A DNA stretch of 64,000 nucleotides, from contig JAXFOK010000005.1 of NCBI GenBank assembly GCA_034180415.1, positions 66,656 to 130,655 of the forward strand, given 5' to 3'. The notes under the pieces were generated by a model. That model was given only the letters and a program-made list of their open reading frames with translations. It was not told the DNA's origin and ran no database searches. The position numbers and the translations under genes were made by a program. The first letter of the stretch is position 1. Every line of letters starts with the position of its first letter. Below are positions 47,314 through 57,385 of the stretch, piece after piece. This DNA is from CAKMMH01 sp927798255. Its GTDB lineage: Bacteria > Bdellovibrionota_C > UBA2361 > CAKMMH01.

Positions 47314-48990
47314 ATGTCTTATGTTAATTCTTTTTTTATAATTGCTCGTTTAAGGTGGCATGTGAATAGAAAAATTGTAAGATTTTCATATATTATTTTT
47401 AGCTTAATAGTAATTTTTGCTCCAGTTGTCCTAGAAAATTTACAATCTATATTTAATTTTAATTTTGACACTAAACTTATAGGTTTTACAATAAAAAATA
47501 ATAAGCCTCAAAGATTATCTTATAATGATTTTAAATCTGGTAAATTTCAAACAAACTATTCTTCTTGGTATAATGATAACTTACCGCTTAGAGGTCATTT
47601 AGTAAAATGCTATAATACGATACGTTTTAAGCTTTTTCATCTTGCAAATTTATGTAGGTTAATAGGTAATGATAATTTTGTTTACGAACCTGCTTATCTA
47701 AATGCTCATTTTGTTTTAAGTGAAAAATATGATTTTTCAATAAAGAAGAATAAAATGGGTATGCAAGAGTTTGTTAATGATTTAGTAACTCTTCAAGAAA
47801 AATTAGATAATATGGGTAAAACATTATATATATTTATTCCACCAAGCAAAGTACATTTTTATCCTCAAAGTGTACCGAATAAATTTTATAATATGAAAGA
47901 TGAGCATGCCATAAGTCCCTTAACCATGTTTAAAAATTTAGTGGATAAAACAAACCTTAATGTTAGAATTGCCACATATGATATGCAAGATAATTATAAG
48001 TATCCTTCCTTTTACTCTACTGGAATTCATTGGTCAAGGACTTATGAACAAATTGCTACTGATAAAATGTTAGAAGATATTAATAATATTTCAGGTAGAC
48101 ATTATAGGAGGTTAGTATTTGGTAAAGTTAAAAAAAACAAAAAGGGCTTTTGGCGTGATAAAGATGTTTATAATGCATTAAATATTTATGATAACAAAAA
48201 AAATGAAAAATATTATGAATTTAAATTAAAAAGGGAAAAACCACAAGAATATGACAAGATGAGGTTTTTAATAAATGGTGATAGCTTTTCAGAAGGTTTA
48301 ATTCATGATATTTTACAAATTTATCCTGATGAAAAATTTATAGTGAGAGTAAATAGAGATGTTTCTGTAACTGATGGTTATAACAATCGAATATTGCTAA
48401 ATCATGATTTTAATAATGCTGATTTTGGAAAGTATTTGAATGAATCTGATGTCGTAATTATAGAAATGATAGAACCTGAAATTTTATATTATTCACATGG
48501 ATTTGTTAAACATTTATTACGTATTATAGATAATGATAGTGAGGTTCAGCATGGTCGCAATAAAGATAATAAAAATACGAAATTAATATTTGATGATAAT
48601 ATTGACTATGAAAATAGTATTGGGTTGTATAATAAATATAGAAGAGGTATTTGGACTAATAAATATGCTTCAATTAATATGACTAATAAATATATAGGGA
48701 AGAAAGGTTTTAAGATTGACTTTAAAATTCCTCATCAAATTATTGAAAAACATAAAACGCAGAATGTTGTTATGTATATTAATCAAGAAAAAGTATACGA
48801 AAAAGAATTTAGTAAATCTGGTTTTTACACTTTTCAAATGTCGCCAAAAGATATAAATATTACAAAAGATGATACGTATGAAGTCGTACTTGAACTAAGT
48901 CATATTTTTATTCCGAAAAACTTTAATAAAAAAAGTAATGATAGCAGAAAACTTGGTGTTCTTATTAAATATATTGGTGAGGTGAGGTAA
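47314..48990 (+). CDS. AlgJ/AlgX-like SGNH O-acetyltransferase
   Basis: 558 residues. One N-terminal membrane helix (about 25-48) is followed by a periplasmic SGNH-like domain: GDSFSEG (Ser324 nucleophile position) and TGIHWS (His239 in the Asp/Gly-x-His-Trp type motif), with TLYIFIPPSKVHFYP between strands. The last 100 residues form a beta-rich domain ending LSHIFIPKNF...SNDSRKLG, resembling the C-termini of the large GT-C proteins at 6462-15096. It probably O-acetylates a periplasmic polysaccharide with the MBOAT partner encoded 2 nt downstream. Confidence 0.8.
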   Translation: MSYVNSFFIIARLRWHVNRKIVRFSYIIFSLIVIFAPVVLENLQSIFNFNFDTKLIGFTIKNNKPQRLSYNDFKSGKFQTNYSSWYNDNLPLRGHLVKCYNTIRFKLFHLANLCRLIGNDNFVYEPAYLNAHFVLSEKYDFSIKKNKMGMQEFVNDLVTLQEKLDNMGKTLYIFIPPSKVHFYPQSVPNKFYNMKDEHAISPLTMFKNLVDKTNLNVRIATYDMQDNYKYPSFYSTGIHWSRTYEQIATDKMLEDINNISGRHYRRLVFGKVKKNKKGFWRDKDVYNALNIYDNKKNEKYYEFKLKREKPQEYDKMRFLINGDSFSEGLIHDILQIYPDEKFIVRVNRDVSVTDGYNNRILLNHDFNNADFGKYLNESDVVIIEMIEPEILYYSHGFVKHLLRIIDNDSEVQHGRNKDNKNTKLIFDDNIDYENSIGLYNKYRRGIWTNKYASINMTNKYIGKKGFKIDFKIPHQIIEKHKTQNVVMYINQEKVYEKEFSKSGFYTFQMSPKDINITKDDTYEVVLELSHIFIPKNFNKKSNDSRKLGVLIKYIGEVR

Positions 48991-48992
48991 AA

Positions 48993-50375
48993 ATGGTTTT
49001 TTCATCTACAATATTTTTATTTATATTTTTGCCTGTATGCTTATTTTTTAATTTTATTGTTGATAAAAAATTTAAAAATTTAGTACTACTAATTTTTTCA
49101 TTAATATTTTATGCCTGGGGAGAGCCTAAAAATGTTATATTAATGCTTTTTTCGATTTTATTTAATTATTTTTTTGGAATTCTTGTTGAAAAAGACAATA
49201 AGTATATTAAAAAATCATCTTTAATTCTTGCGTGTGTTTATAATTTAGGTGTTCTTTTTGTTTTTAAATATTTAAATTTTTCAATAGATACCTTTAATGA
49301 ACTTTTTAACCAGAATATTGAAATTGCAAAAATTGCGCTTCCAATTGGTATTTCATTTTATACATTTCAAAATTTATCTTATGTAATAGATGTTTATAGA
49401 GGAAATGTAAAAGCGCAAAGAAAATTTTTGGATCTTGCACTTTATGTTTCGCTTTTTCCTCAATTAATTGCCGGCCCCATAGTTAGATATATTAATATTC
49501 AAAAGCAGATTATAAATAGGGTGTCATCTATTAAAAGAGTAAGGGAGGGACTCGTTAGATTTCAAGTTGGATTTATAAAGAAAGTTTTAATTGCTGATGT
49601 TTTGTCTGGTCTAGTTGATATTGCATTTAGAGGAGAATATCCATCAATATACACAAATTGGATTGGTGCCATAGCGTATGCACTTCAAATATATTTTGAT
49701 TTTAGTGGTTATTCAGATATGGCAATAGGAATTGGTAGAATTTTAGGATTCAAATTCTTAGAAAACTTTAATTATCCTTATATTTCAAGGTCAATACAGG
49801 AGTTTTGGAGAAGGTGGCATATTTCACTTAGTTCATGGTTTAAGGATTATGTGTATATCCCTCTTGGTGGAAGTAGAGAAGGAAATTTTAAAACATATAG
49901 AAATATATTTATAGTTTTTCTTTTATGTGGTACGTGGCATGGAGCTAGCTTTAATTTTATCTTTTGGGGCGTTTATTATGCGTTATTTTTGATGTTTGAA
50001 CGCGCTATAGGAAAGAGCCTCCTTGAGAAGCTCCCCTTAATTTTCAGACATTTTTACGCAATATTAGTTGTGCTTGTTGGTTGGGTGTTTTTTAGAGCAG
50101 ACACAATGATTGATGCAGTAAAATATTTAAAAGGTATGGTTACATTTCAAGGAAAGGATTTAGCTAATTTTAATTTTATCATGAATGGGGAATATTATCT
50201 TTTTTTAATAGTTGGAATTTTATGTTCAATGCCTCATACAAAAATTAAAAACTTTTTTAAGAAAACAATCTTTAGAATATGTATATCTGACTTTTTAACA
50301 CTTTTAATCTTTTTGGTAGCAATTAGCTATATGGTTGGAAAAGGACATAGCCCGTTTTTATATTTTAGATTTTAA
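48993..50375 (+). CDS. MBOAT family O-acyltransferase (AlgI-like)
   Basis: 460 residues, polytopic. Typical AlgI segments are present: FYAWGEPKNVILML, IGISFYTFQNLSYVIDVYRG, FPQLIAGPIVRY, FDFSGYSDMAIGIGRILGF, EFWRRWHISLSSWFKDYVYI and LCGTWHGASFNFIFWG, with the catalytic-type His316. MBOAT proteins move acetyl groups across the membrane to an SGNH partner, here the preceding AlgJ-like protein. The two genes are almost contiguous. The target polysaccharide is unknown; alginate itself need not be made. Confidence 0.92.
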   Translation: MVFSSTIFLFIFLPVCLFFNFIVDKKFKNLVLLIFSLIFYAWGEPKNVILMLFSILFNYFFGILVEKDNKYIKKSSLILACVYNLGVLFVFKYLNFSIDTFNELFNQNIEIAKIALPIGISFYTFQNLSYVIDVYRGNVKAQRKFLDLALYVSLFPQLIAGPIVRYINIQKQIINRVSSIKRVREGLVRFQVGFIKKVLIADVLSGLVDIAFRGEYPSIYTNWIGAIAYALQIYFDFSGYSDMAIGIGRILGFKFLENFNYPYISRSIQEFWRRWHISLSSWFKDYVYIPLGGSREGNFKTYRNIFIVFLLCGTWHGASFNFIFWGVYYALFLMFERAIGKSLLEKLPLIFRHFYAILVVLVGWVFFRADTMIDAVKYLKGMVTFQGKDLANFNFIMNGEYYLFLIVGILCSMPHTKIKNFFKKTIFRICISDFLTLLIFLVAISYMVGKGHSPFLYFRF

Positions 50376-50417
50376 TTTTTTGGTACTGCAGTATTTATAT
50401 AATTTAAGAGGATAATT

Positions 50418-52241
50418 TTAGTTTTTTAACTTTTTTATCGCTTCCTCTAATTTATTATTAGCTTCTTCTAATTTTAAAAAGCTTTCTTCAATCTGGCTTT
50501 CAAGATATGCACAATCGCTTTCAAGAGTTTTTACTTTATCTGTATATTCTTGTGTGTAAAGTAGTAATAGTTCTTCTTTTATAGCTTTTAGCTTATCTTC
50601 TTTTTGAGTAATTTCATTTTCAATCTTTTCTACTTCTTTTCTAAGTGGCCTTAGAAGCTGATTTCTTTTTGTAAGCTCATCTGCTCTCTGTTTTCTAGCT
50701 TCTTTTTTGCTATTTTGAGAAACTTCTTTTTGAGTTTCATTTTCAATGAATTCATCTTCCCAGCCAATTTTTTCTAAGAATTCATCATAATTACCATCAA
50801 AAAACAAAATTCCATCTCTTTGAAAGATAATAAGCTTATTTACAAGCTTTCTTAAAATGTTTTCACTATGAGTTACTATAAGAACTGCTCCATTAAACTT
50901 ACTTGTTGCCTCAATTAAAGCGTCTGTTGAAGACAAATCAAGATGGTTTGTAGGTTCATCTAAAAGTAAAATATTGCTAGGCTTTACTAAGATTTTTCCA
51001 AGAAGCACGCGGCTTTTTTCTCCACCAGATAGCACAGAAACTTGTTTTAGAGCGTCGTCTCCCTGAAACATCATAAGACCGCATATGCTTCTAACGTTTG
51101 TTCTTGGCATTAGAGGATCTACCGACCATATTTCTTCTTCAACCGTTAGCTTTGGATCTAATCTTTCAATATTTGTTTGTCCAAAATAACTAATTTTTGC
51201 AAGTGGAGGAGTTGAGATAGTACCTGTAAAAGGAGTAAGCTCTCCAAGAAGAAGTCTTAAAAGGGTAGTTTTTCCTTTACCATTTTTACCAATTATTCCA
51301 ATTCTATCATTTTTCTTTAATATAAAACTTAAATCTTTAATAAGAATATTATCATTATTATAACCAAATGATAAATTAGAAGCGCTCATCGCCGTTTTCC
51401 CTTGTAGGGGTTCTTCTTTAAATTTAAAATCAAGAGTTTTTATTTTTTGAAGCTCATCTAAACGTTCAATTTTTTCAATCATTTTTATTCTTGATTGCGC
51501 AGCCTTTGCTTTTGTAGCTTTTGCACCAAGCTTATCGACAAATCTTTGCATGTGTGCAATTTTTGATTCCTGATTTATCCTTGTTTTTTCGTAAAGCTCC
51601 TCTTGCTCTCTTATAACTTTTTCGTAATCTTCAATTTTTCCTTTAATTTTAAGGATTTTTTTTCTGTGAATACCAAGTGTGTGATTTACTATACTATTTA
51701 CAAACCCTCTATCGTGGCTAATTAATAAAAGTTCATTCTTCCAATTTCTTAAGAATTTTGTAAGCCATCTAATAGATACAATATCTAGGTAGTTACTAGG
51801 TTCGTCAAGTAAAAGAAGATTGGGATTTGTAAGAAGAAGTTTTGCAAGTTCAAGCCTCACTTGAAAACCACCTGAAAGTTTATAAGGACTTAAAGATAAA
51901 CTTTCATCAGTAAAACCAAGACCAGAAAGCATAGCTTTTGCTAGATATGTCTTATCAGTCCCATCTTCATCTTTGGGAATTGAGCTAAGAGCTTCATTAA
52001 GGATGGTGTCTTTTGTAAGATTTATATGCTGAGTTAAATAACCAATTTTATAATCTTTAGGAATACGAATATTTCCTGAGTCTATACTTTCAAGTCCTGC
52101 AAGAATTTTAAATAGGGTACTTTTCCCAGAGCCATTTAATCCCACGAGACCAATTTTGTCTTTTTCATTAATAAAAAAGTTTACTTCATCAAATAAACAT
52201 CTTGTGCCGAAATATTTTGAAACATTATTTAGTTCTATCAT
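50418..52241 (-). CDS. ABC-F family ATPase (translation factor type)
   Basis: 607 residues, two ABC domains in tandem and no membrane segments. Domain 1: GLVGLNGSGKSTLFKIL, signature KLSGGFQVRLELAKLL, Walker B LLLLDEPSNYLD. Domain 2: GIIGKNGKGKTTLLRLL, LSGGEKSRVLLGKIL, ILLLDEPTNHLD. A charged linker with a coiled coil separates them, and a C-terminal coiled coil (about 520-607) resembles Uup/YheS types. ABC-F proteins act on the ribosome or resolve structured nucleic acids rather than transport. The gene converges with the AlgI-like gene. The exact subgroup is not assigned. Confidence 0.93.
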   Translation of the reverse strand: MIELNNVSKYFGTRCLFDEVNFFINEKDKIGLVGLNGSGKSTLFKILAGLESIDSGNIRIPKDYKIGYLTQHINLTKDTILNEALSSIPKDEDGTDKTYLAKAMLSGLGFTDESLSLSPYKLSGGFQVRLELAKLLLTNPNLLLLDEPSNYLDIVSIRWLTKFLRNWKNELLLISHDRGFVNSIVNHTLGIHRKKILKIKGKIEDYEKVIREQEELYEKTRINQESKIAHMQRFVDKLGAKATKAKAAQSRIKMIEKIERLDELQKIKTLDFKFKEEPLQGKTAMSASNLSFGYNNDNILIKDLSFILKKNDRIGIIGKNGKGKTTLLRLLLGELTPFTGTISTPPLAKISYFGQTNIERLDPKLTVEEEIWSVDPLMPRTNVRSICGLMMFQGDDALKQVSVLSGGEKSRVLLGKILVKPSNILLLDEPTNHLDLSSTDALIEATSKFNGAVLIVTHSENILRKLVNKLIIFQRDGILFFDGNYDEFLEKIGWEDEFIENETQKEVSQNSKKEARKQRADELTKRNQLLRPLRKEVEKIENEITQKEDKLKAIKEELLLLYTQEYTDKVKTLESDCAYLESQIEESFLKLEEANNKLEEAIKKLKN

Positions 52242-52365
52242 AGATTAAAATCTTTAATGAGGGTTATACATATAATAATATATAATAGCAAAGCAAAGCT
52301 ATAAGTATAAAGGCGTAACTTTGTAGTACACTTAAAAATAGTATTAATAAATGTTAACTAGATTT

Positions 52366-53319
52366 TTAATATTCAACTACATCTTTAACCTCATTTAAGT
52401 ACCAATTAATCATAGTATTAAGCCCTTCTTCAAGTGATACGTGTGGATTATATCCTAAAACTTCTCTTGCTTTATTAACATTAGCATGAGTTGTAAGTTG
52501 GTCTCCAGGGCGTTTAGGTAGCATTTTTACTTTTAACTTTCTTTTAAAAATTTTTTCTGCTACTTCTATGCAGCGTTTTGTCGTGTTTTGCTCTTCTGTT
52601 CCAATATTAAAAATCTCGCCTTCTGCTTTTTCCCATTTTTTAAGGGGAAGTATTAGCCCTTGAGTTATGTCTTCAATGTTTGAAAAACTTCTTTTATGTT
52701 CTAGACTTCCTTCAAATAGAGGAAACTCAGTATCGTTTGCTAACGCTTTAATTAGTTTCGGGCAAAGTTTATCAGGCCTTTCTCTTTTTCCAAATACTGA
52801 AAAAAGTCTACAAGAACAAGCAGGGAATTTGTTATTTCTATGTTCCGACATTACAAGGTGTTCTGCTGCAAGTTTAGTAACTCCGTAAGGTGAAACTGGT
52901 AGTGGAATCTCAGTTTCTGGGCTTGTAGCAAAAAATCCATAAACAGAAGAAGTCGCTATATTTATAAAAGCTTTTAAAGAATTAAGCTTTTTTACTTGCT
53001 CAAGTAAATTTTTAGTAGCGTAAATATTATTATTTACATAATTTTCAAAAGGTGTCTTTGCGTCATTTCCAGGTTGCGCAGCAAGATGATATACAACATC
53101 TACGCCATCTAATGCATTACTTAAGCTATCTTTACATAAGTTAAGCTCATAAACCTTTATGTCTTGTTTTTCTAAAATATTTGCAGTATGTCTTTTAAAT
53201 ATAGGGCTATAATAATCTTCAAAGGAATCAATTCCGACAACTTCATATCCATAATTATTTAATTTTTCTGCAAGGTTTGAGCCAACAAATCCAGCGATGC
53301 CTGTAATACAAATTTTCAT
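52366..53319 (-). CDS. NAD-dependent sugar-nucleotide epimerase/dehydratase
   Basis: 317 residues, extended SDR fold. NAD-binding motif CITGIAGFVGSNLAEKL, then VVYHLAAQPG, the Ser of ATSSVYG, and YGVTKLAAEH supplying the Tyr-x3-Lys catalytic pair. C-terminal substrate-binding part includes RLFSVFGKRERPD and HKRSFSNIEDITQG. It resembles UDP-glucose/UDP-glucuronate 4-epimerases. The product is probably a nucleotide sugar for the glycan systems in this window. Substrate unknown. Confidence 0.9.
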   Translation of the reverse strand: MKICITGIAGFVGSNLAEKLNNYGYEVVGIDSFEDYYSPIFKRHTANILEKQDIKVYELNLCKDSLSNALDGVDVVYHLAAQPGNDAKTPFENYVNNNIYATKNLLEQVKKLNSLKAFINIATSSVYGFFATSPETEIPLPVSPYGVTKLAAEHLVMSEHRNNKFPACSCRLFSVFGKRERPDKLCPKLIKALANDTEFPLFEGSLEHKRSFSNIEDITQGLILPLKKWEKAEGEIFNIGTEEQNTTKRCIEVAEKIFKRKLKVKMLPKRPGDQLTTHANVNKAREVLGYNPHVSLEEGLNTMINWYLNEVKDVVEY

Positions 53320-53399
53320 AAATATAATATCCTTAAATATAAATATATATTTGTGTATTATATCTTAAAAAATGCAATACTTAAAGACTTTAAAAGGTG

Positions 53400-53963
53400 T
53401 TAGCATCCATAAACAACTAACCCAGTTAGTGCTGATATTAATATAAGATAAATAGGAGACATCCTGGTTTTAAATAGCTTTTTTGATAAAAAGTTAATGG
53501 AAAGTAAAAATATTGTTATAAAGAGTGATGTCGTGTTAATACTATTTTCTTTATGAAAATTAGTTATATTTTCTAGCATCATGCTAGCGCCAACTGCCAA
53601 AATAATTCCGATCATGCAAGGCTTTAAAGCTTCTAATAGCATGTTTACAAATTTATTTTTAATATTTTTTTTAAAAAAAGAAGCTATTAATAAAATTATA
53701 AAGAAACAAGGGGTAATAACAGCACTTGTCGAAACTAGAGCTCCTAACATTCCACCTTTGGTGCTTCCTATGTATGTAGCAAGATTTATGATAATTGGAC
53801 CAGGGGTACTTTCACTTACTGCTATAATATAAGTAAGCATTTCTTCTGTAAGCCAATTATTTTTTAAAACTACATCTCTAATTAATGGAATTGCAGCATA
53901 TGCTCCACCAAAAGCAAATATCCCAACCTTTAAAAACCCTAAAAATAGTGATAAGTAAATCAT
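53400..53963 (-). CDS. Chromate transporter (ChrA half protein, second of pair)
   Basis: 187 residues, five to six membrane helices. FGGAYAAIPLIRDVVL and SESTPGPIIINLATYIGSTK are the CHR signature (FGG...P and STPGP). Half-size CHR proteins work in pairs of opposite topology. The start ATG overlaps the stop of the upstream half by 4 nt. CHR proteins are linked to chromate efflux; the native substrate in such organisms is uncertain. Confidence 0.92.
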   Translation of the reverse strand: MIYLSLFLGFLKVGIFAFGGAYAAIPLIRDVVLKNNWLTEEMLTYIIAVSESTPGPIIINLATYIGSTKGGMLGALVSTSAVITPCFFIILLIASFFKKNIKNKFVNMLLEALKPCMIGIILAVGASMMLENITNFHKENSINTTSLFITIFLLSINFLSKKLFKTRMSPIYLILISALTGLVVYGC

Positions 53964-54550
53964 GACTTTTTACTTCCCTTGGGCTTAGAATAGTTTAAGT
54001 TAAAATTTTTTGTCAAATAAATAAGCATTGCGCATATTGCAACAAATATAATAATAGTTATTGAAGAAATTTTTGATGAAAAAATATTAGCGTAGAGCAT
54101 AAGAAGAAATGAAAATAAGAAAATAAGCTTAATTAATGTTTTAGTACTTAAATTTTTGTACATATTTAGTCCTGCATCAAAAATCATGACACTAACTCCA
54201 ATTTTTATGCCTTTAAATGCATTTGCGATAAATGATATTTCTAAGAAATTATCAAAATACAAAGATATAAAATAGATAATTAAAAATGATGGTAAAATTA
54301 AACCAAGAGTAGCTATAAAGCTTCCGATAATACCTTTTTGTAAAAAACCAACATAAGTGGCAGTATTAACTGAAATAGGACCAGGAGTGGATTCTGCAAT
54401 TACAATTATGTCTAGCATTTCATCTTTAGAAATCCACTTTTGTTTTTGAACACAGGCGTTTTCTATAACAGAAATCATGGCGTATCCACCACCAAAGGTG
54501 AAAAGTCCGACTTTGAGAAATGTTATAAAGAGCTTTAGTAAGATAGACAT
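53960..54550 (-). CDS. Chromate transporter (ChrA half protein, first of pair)
   Basis: 196 residues. FGGGYAMISVIENACV and AESTPGPISVNTATYVGFLQ give the CHR signature a second time. Several membrane helices follow and a basic C-terminal tail (SKPKGSKKS) marks the cytoplasmic end. It is upstream of and overlaps the partner half, consistent with an obligate heterodimer. Confidence 0.92.
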   Translation of the reverse strand: MSILLKLFITFLKVGLFTFGGGYAMISVIENACVQKQKWISKDEMLDIIVIAESTPGPISVNTATYVGFLQKGIIGSFIATLGLILPSFLIIYFISLYFDNFLEISFIANAFKGIKIGVSVMIFDAGLNMYKNLSTKTLIKLIFLFSFLLMLYANIFSSKISSITIIIFVAICAMLIYLTKNFNLNYSKPKGSKKS

Positions 54551-54626
54551 ATTGATTATTAGATAACTTTTTTGAATAATAAGTTTCTAATAAATAAATT
54601 ATTTATAATTAATATGTTAGAGAATG

Positions 54627-56474
54627 TTAGTTGCTATATTTTTTAAATTGTTCTTTAAATTCTTGATATTGTTCTTGTATGAATTTATATAAATCAGTAT
54701 ATTTTGGAACTTTTTTCCCCTCGTATTTGCAAGAAATATTTTGAAAACATCTAACATAGTTTTCTTTATCAGTATTTTTGCATTCATTAATTATTTCTTT
54801 TATCGTTTCAAATTCTTTTTCACTTGGAATACCTTGTCTATTAAACATTCCACTTATAGAACTAAATAACTTAAATATTTCTTTGTTATCTTTAATATGA
54901 AGTTCATTTTCTGAATACTCTATAAATTTATTTAAAAAATCTTTAGCTTTATTTAAATCTTTAGCACCTTTTTTTGCTAACATACTAGTAAATGAGCTAA
55001 AGATATTTAAATAATTATCACTGTCTATGCTTTGACATTCTTTAATTATTCCTTTAATTTCTTCAAATTCATCACTACTTGGAATACCTTGATCAGCAAA
55101 CATTCCACTTATAGAACTAAATAACTTAAATATTTCTTTGTTATCTTTAATATGAAGTTTATTTTCTGAATACTCTATAAATTTATTTAAAAAATCTTTA
55201 GCTTTATTTAAATCTTTAGCACCTTTTCCACCTAACATGCTAGTAAATGATCTAAAAATATTTAAGTAATTATCACTATCTATGCTTTGACATTCTTTAA
55301 TTATTCCTTTAATTTCTTCAAATTCATCACTACTTGGAATACCTTGAGCAGCAAACATTCCACTTATAGAGCTAAATAACTTAAATGTTTCTTTGTTGTC
55401 TTTAATATGAAGTTCATTTTCTGAATACTCTATAAATTTATTTAAAAAATCTTTAGCTTTATTTAAATCTTTAGCACCTTTTCCACTTAACATGCTAGTA
55501 AATGAGCTAAAAATATTTAAGTAATTATCACTATCTAATTCTTTACAAGCTAGGATTATTTCTTTTATAGTTTTAAATTCACTTTGAGTAGGGATACCTT
55601 CTCCATGATACATTCCACTTATTGATTTTAATATTTCAACTGATAACTCTTTATTCCCTAATTCTTTTTCTGAAAAATTAGATAACTTTTGTAAAAATTC
55701 ATTAAATTTTGTCATATCTGGTATTTCGCAAGAGGCACTATACATCGATGATAAATTCTCTCTATATTTAGAACTTGCATATACTGATAAATCTTCAAAA
55801 TCTGTCATTAATAAATTTTGAAAAAATCTTTTCATTTTATGATACTGAGTCATATTTGAAATAGCAGTAATAACTCGTATATCATGATTTTTTTCATTAT
55901 CTATAAGTTCTTTAATTCTTAATGTAAGTTCAATTTCTAGAACTCTTAAAAATTTTTTATTATTTTCATTAATTTCAAATTCATTTTCTATTAATCCATC
56001 TTTTGTATATATTGGTTTAATATCATAGACTTTATACATTTCACAAATTTGTGCTTTTAAATTTTGATATCCTATTTTTATTTCACCTATTGAATTTTCC
56101 ATATCCTCAAAAAAGTTATCAACAAATTTTTTTGCACATAGAAATAATTTTTCAAGAGACTCAATTTTGTCTTCTTTAGCTTCTTTATGCTTAACTTTTG
56201 TATTACCTACATGATAATTTTTATAAAAATATAGAATTCGGTCAGTAGGGAAGCTTTTAATTTCTCCAAATGTTGATATTTTTTCATCTTGTCTTAATCT
56301 TTCACATCTTTTTTTAATATCTTCTATTTGTTCTTCCGTTAGCCTTCTCGTTTCTTTATCTACCTCTAAACTAGATGCTACATATTTTAAATATAATTTA
56401 GGTAATATCCCCGTGCACTTTGCATCATGCTGATAAAGTTCATTACTATTACTTATTAAAATTTGCTCTGCCAT
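54627..56474 (-). CDS. Helical-repeat protein with three near-identical 85-residue repeats
   Basis: 615 residues, soluble, no signal peptide. The N-terminal 235 residues are unique and helical. From about 238 onward the protein is built of roughly 42-residue helical units with patterns such as SSISGMFxxQGIPSSxEF and SSFTSMLxGKGAKDLNKAKD. Pairs of these units form an 85-residue repeat present three times almost unchanged (about 315-399, 400-484, 485-568; bases 54768-55532). The near identity at DNA level shows recent duplication. Such arrays usually bind proteins or peptides. I do not recognise a family; a host-interaction role is only a guess. Confidence 0.7.
   Translation of the reverse strand: MAEQILISNSNELYQHDAKCTGILPKLYLKYVASSLEVDKETRRLTEEQIEDIKKRCERLRQDEKISTFGEIKSFPTDRILYFYKNYHVGNTKVKHKEAKEDKIESLEKLFLCAKKFVDNFFEDMENSIGEIKIGYQNLKAQICEMYKVYDIKPIYTKDGLIENEFEINENNKKFLRVLEIELTLRIKELIDNEKNHDIRVITAISNMTQYHKMKRFFQNLLMTDFEDLSVYASSKYRENLSSMYSASCEIPDMTKFNEFLQKLSNFSEKELGNKELSVEILKSISGMYHGEGIPTQSEFKTIKEIILACKELDSDNYLNIFSSFTSMLSGKGAKDLNKAKDFLNKFIEYSENELHIKDNKETFKLFSSISGMFAAQGIPSSDEFEEIKGIIKECQSIDSDNYLNIFRSFTSMLGGKGAKDLNKAKDFLNKFIEYSENKLHIKDNKEIFKLFSSISGMFADQGIPSSDEFEEIKGIIKECQSIDSDNYLNIFSSFTSMLAKKGAKDLNKAKDFLNKFIEYSENELHIKDNKEIFKLFSSISGMFNRQGIPSEKEFETIKEIINECKNTDKENYVRCFQNISCKYEGKKVPKYTDLYKFIQEQYQEFKEQFKKYSN
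54768..55532 (-). repeat. Three tandem 255-bp coding repeats
   Basis: Within the 615-residue gene, three consecutive 255-bp units differ at few positions (for example the segments coding MLSGKG, MLGGKG and MLAKKG). The phrase coding KDLNKAKDFLNKFIEYSEN occurs three times unchanged. Confidence 0.85.
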
Positions 56475-56714
56475 ATTCTGATTACTTTTGTATATTAATT
56501 AATTATATATTTAGGATAATTATTATGAATTTTTAAATAATAATAAAACGCTTAGATATACTCACATAAATATTACTGTTATGCAAAAATAATTTTAGAA
56601 TATTATTTCTTTTAATTTTTTACCTATGTTGGTCTTTTTTAGTGTTAATCTTTTTTAGCGATATTCTAGATAGATGTTTTTATAATATATTGAAGTTATT
56701 ATAAAAGTTTTCTT

Positions 56715-57365
56715 TTATATTCTATTTGGAAAAATCCCTTCAATGTATCTTTTAGCCATAATCATAACTTTTAAATAGTAACCAGAAATTTTTGTTCGCT
56801 CATCGTGTAAATTAAAATCAGAAATAGAAATAGTTTTCGTGTTATCTAAATAGCTGTTATCTTTAAATATTTTTCCTGAAACTTTTACACTTTCTATTTT
56901 ATTTGAAAATAAATTAATTCCATCTTCTATATTTAATTTATATACACCATAAACTTCGCCTGCTTCTAAAGAAAAATCTTCTAACTTACTATTTGTACTT
57001 GCAATAAATACGTTGCAAAATTCTCTATTTATATAATTTTCGCTTATAAATATATTTCTAAAAACGCCTAAATATTCCTTATTAAAAATTATTATATTAT
57101 TTCCAAGTTCTTCTTTAAGCTCTCTAAAGCCATCTTCTATCTTTTCGTTAAATGCCAGATGCCCGCTTGCTGTGGCATCAAAAGTATTTGCGCCAACTCT
57201 ATTTTTAGTCCCTCTAAGCTGAAGATAAATAACATTCTCGTCTTTATTTACAAGCCAACAAGCAAAAGTTTGGTGCCAGAGCCCAAGTTTGTGAATATTA
57301 TCAATTGACGTGTGATAAGGCTTAAGTTTATTATACATTTCATCAAAGATTTCTATTTCTTCCAT
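56715..57365 (-). CDS. Nudix hydrolase, isopentenyl-diphosphate isomerase-like clade
   Basis: 216 residues. The Nudix box is GHLAFNEKIEDGFRELKEELG, of the subtype with six residues between the first Glu and Arg. It is preceded by LWHQTFACWLVNKDENVIYL and RGANTFDATAS-type residues, as in the IPP-isomerase-like Nudix proteins. The C-terminal part carries extra beta and helical segments. Members hydrolyse nucleoside or isoprenoid diphosphates; the substrate here is unknown. It is directly downstream of the thioesterase gene (20-nt gap), so probably one operon. Confidence 0.85.
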   Translation of the reverse strand: MEEIEIFDEMYNKLKPYHTSIDNIHKLGLWHQTFACWLVNKDENVIYLQLRGTKNRVGANTFDATASGHLAFNEKIEDGFRELKEELGNNIIIFNKEYLGVFRNIFISENYINREFCNVFIASTNSKLEDFSLEAGEVYGVYKLNIEDGINLFSNKIESVKVSGKIFKDNSYLDNTKTISISDFNLHDERTKISGYYLKVMIMAKRYIEGIFPNRI

Positions 57366-57385
57366 TTTTATTTCATTTAAAAATT

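Noticed and set aside
54768..55532. Assembly artefact duplicating part of the repeat gene
   Set aside because: The three units differ at several codons and the frame stays open, so they look like true tandem copies, although read support was not seen.
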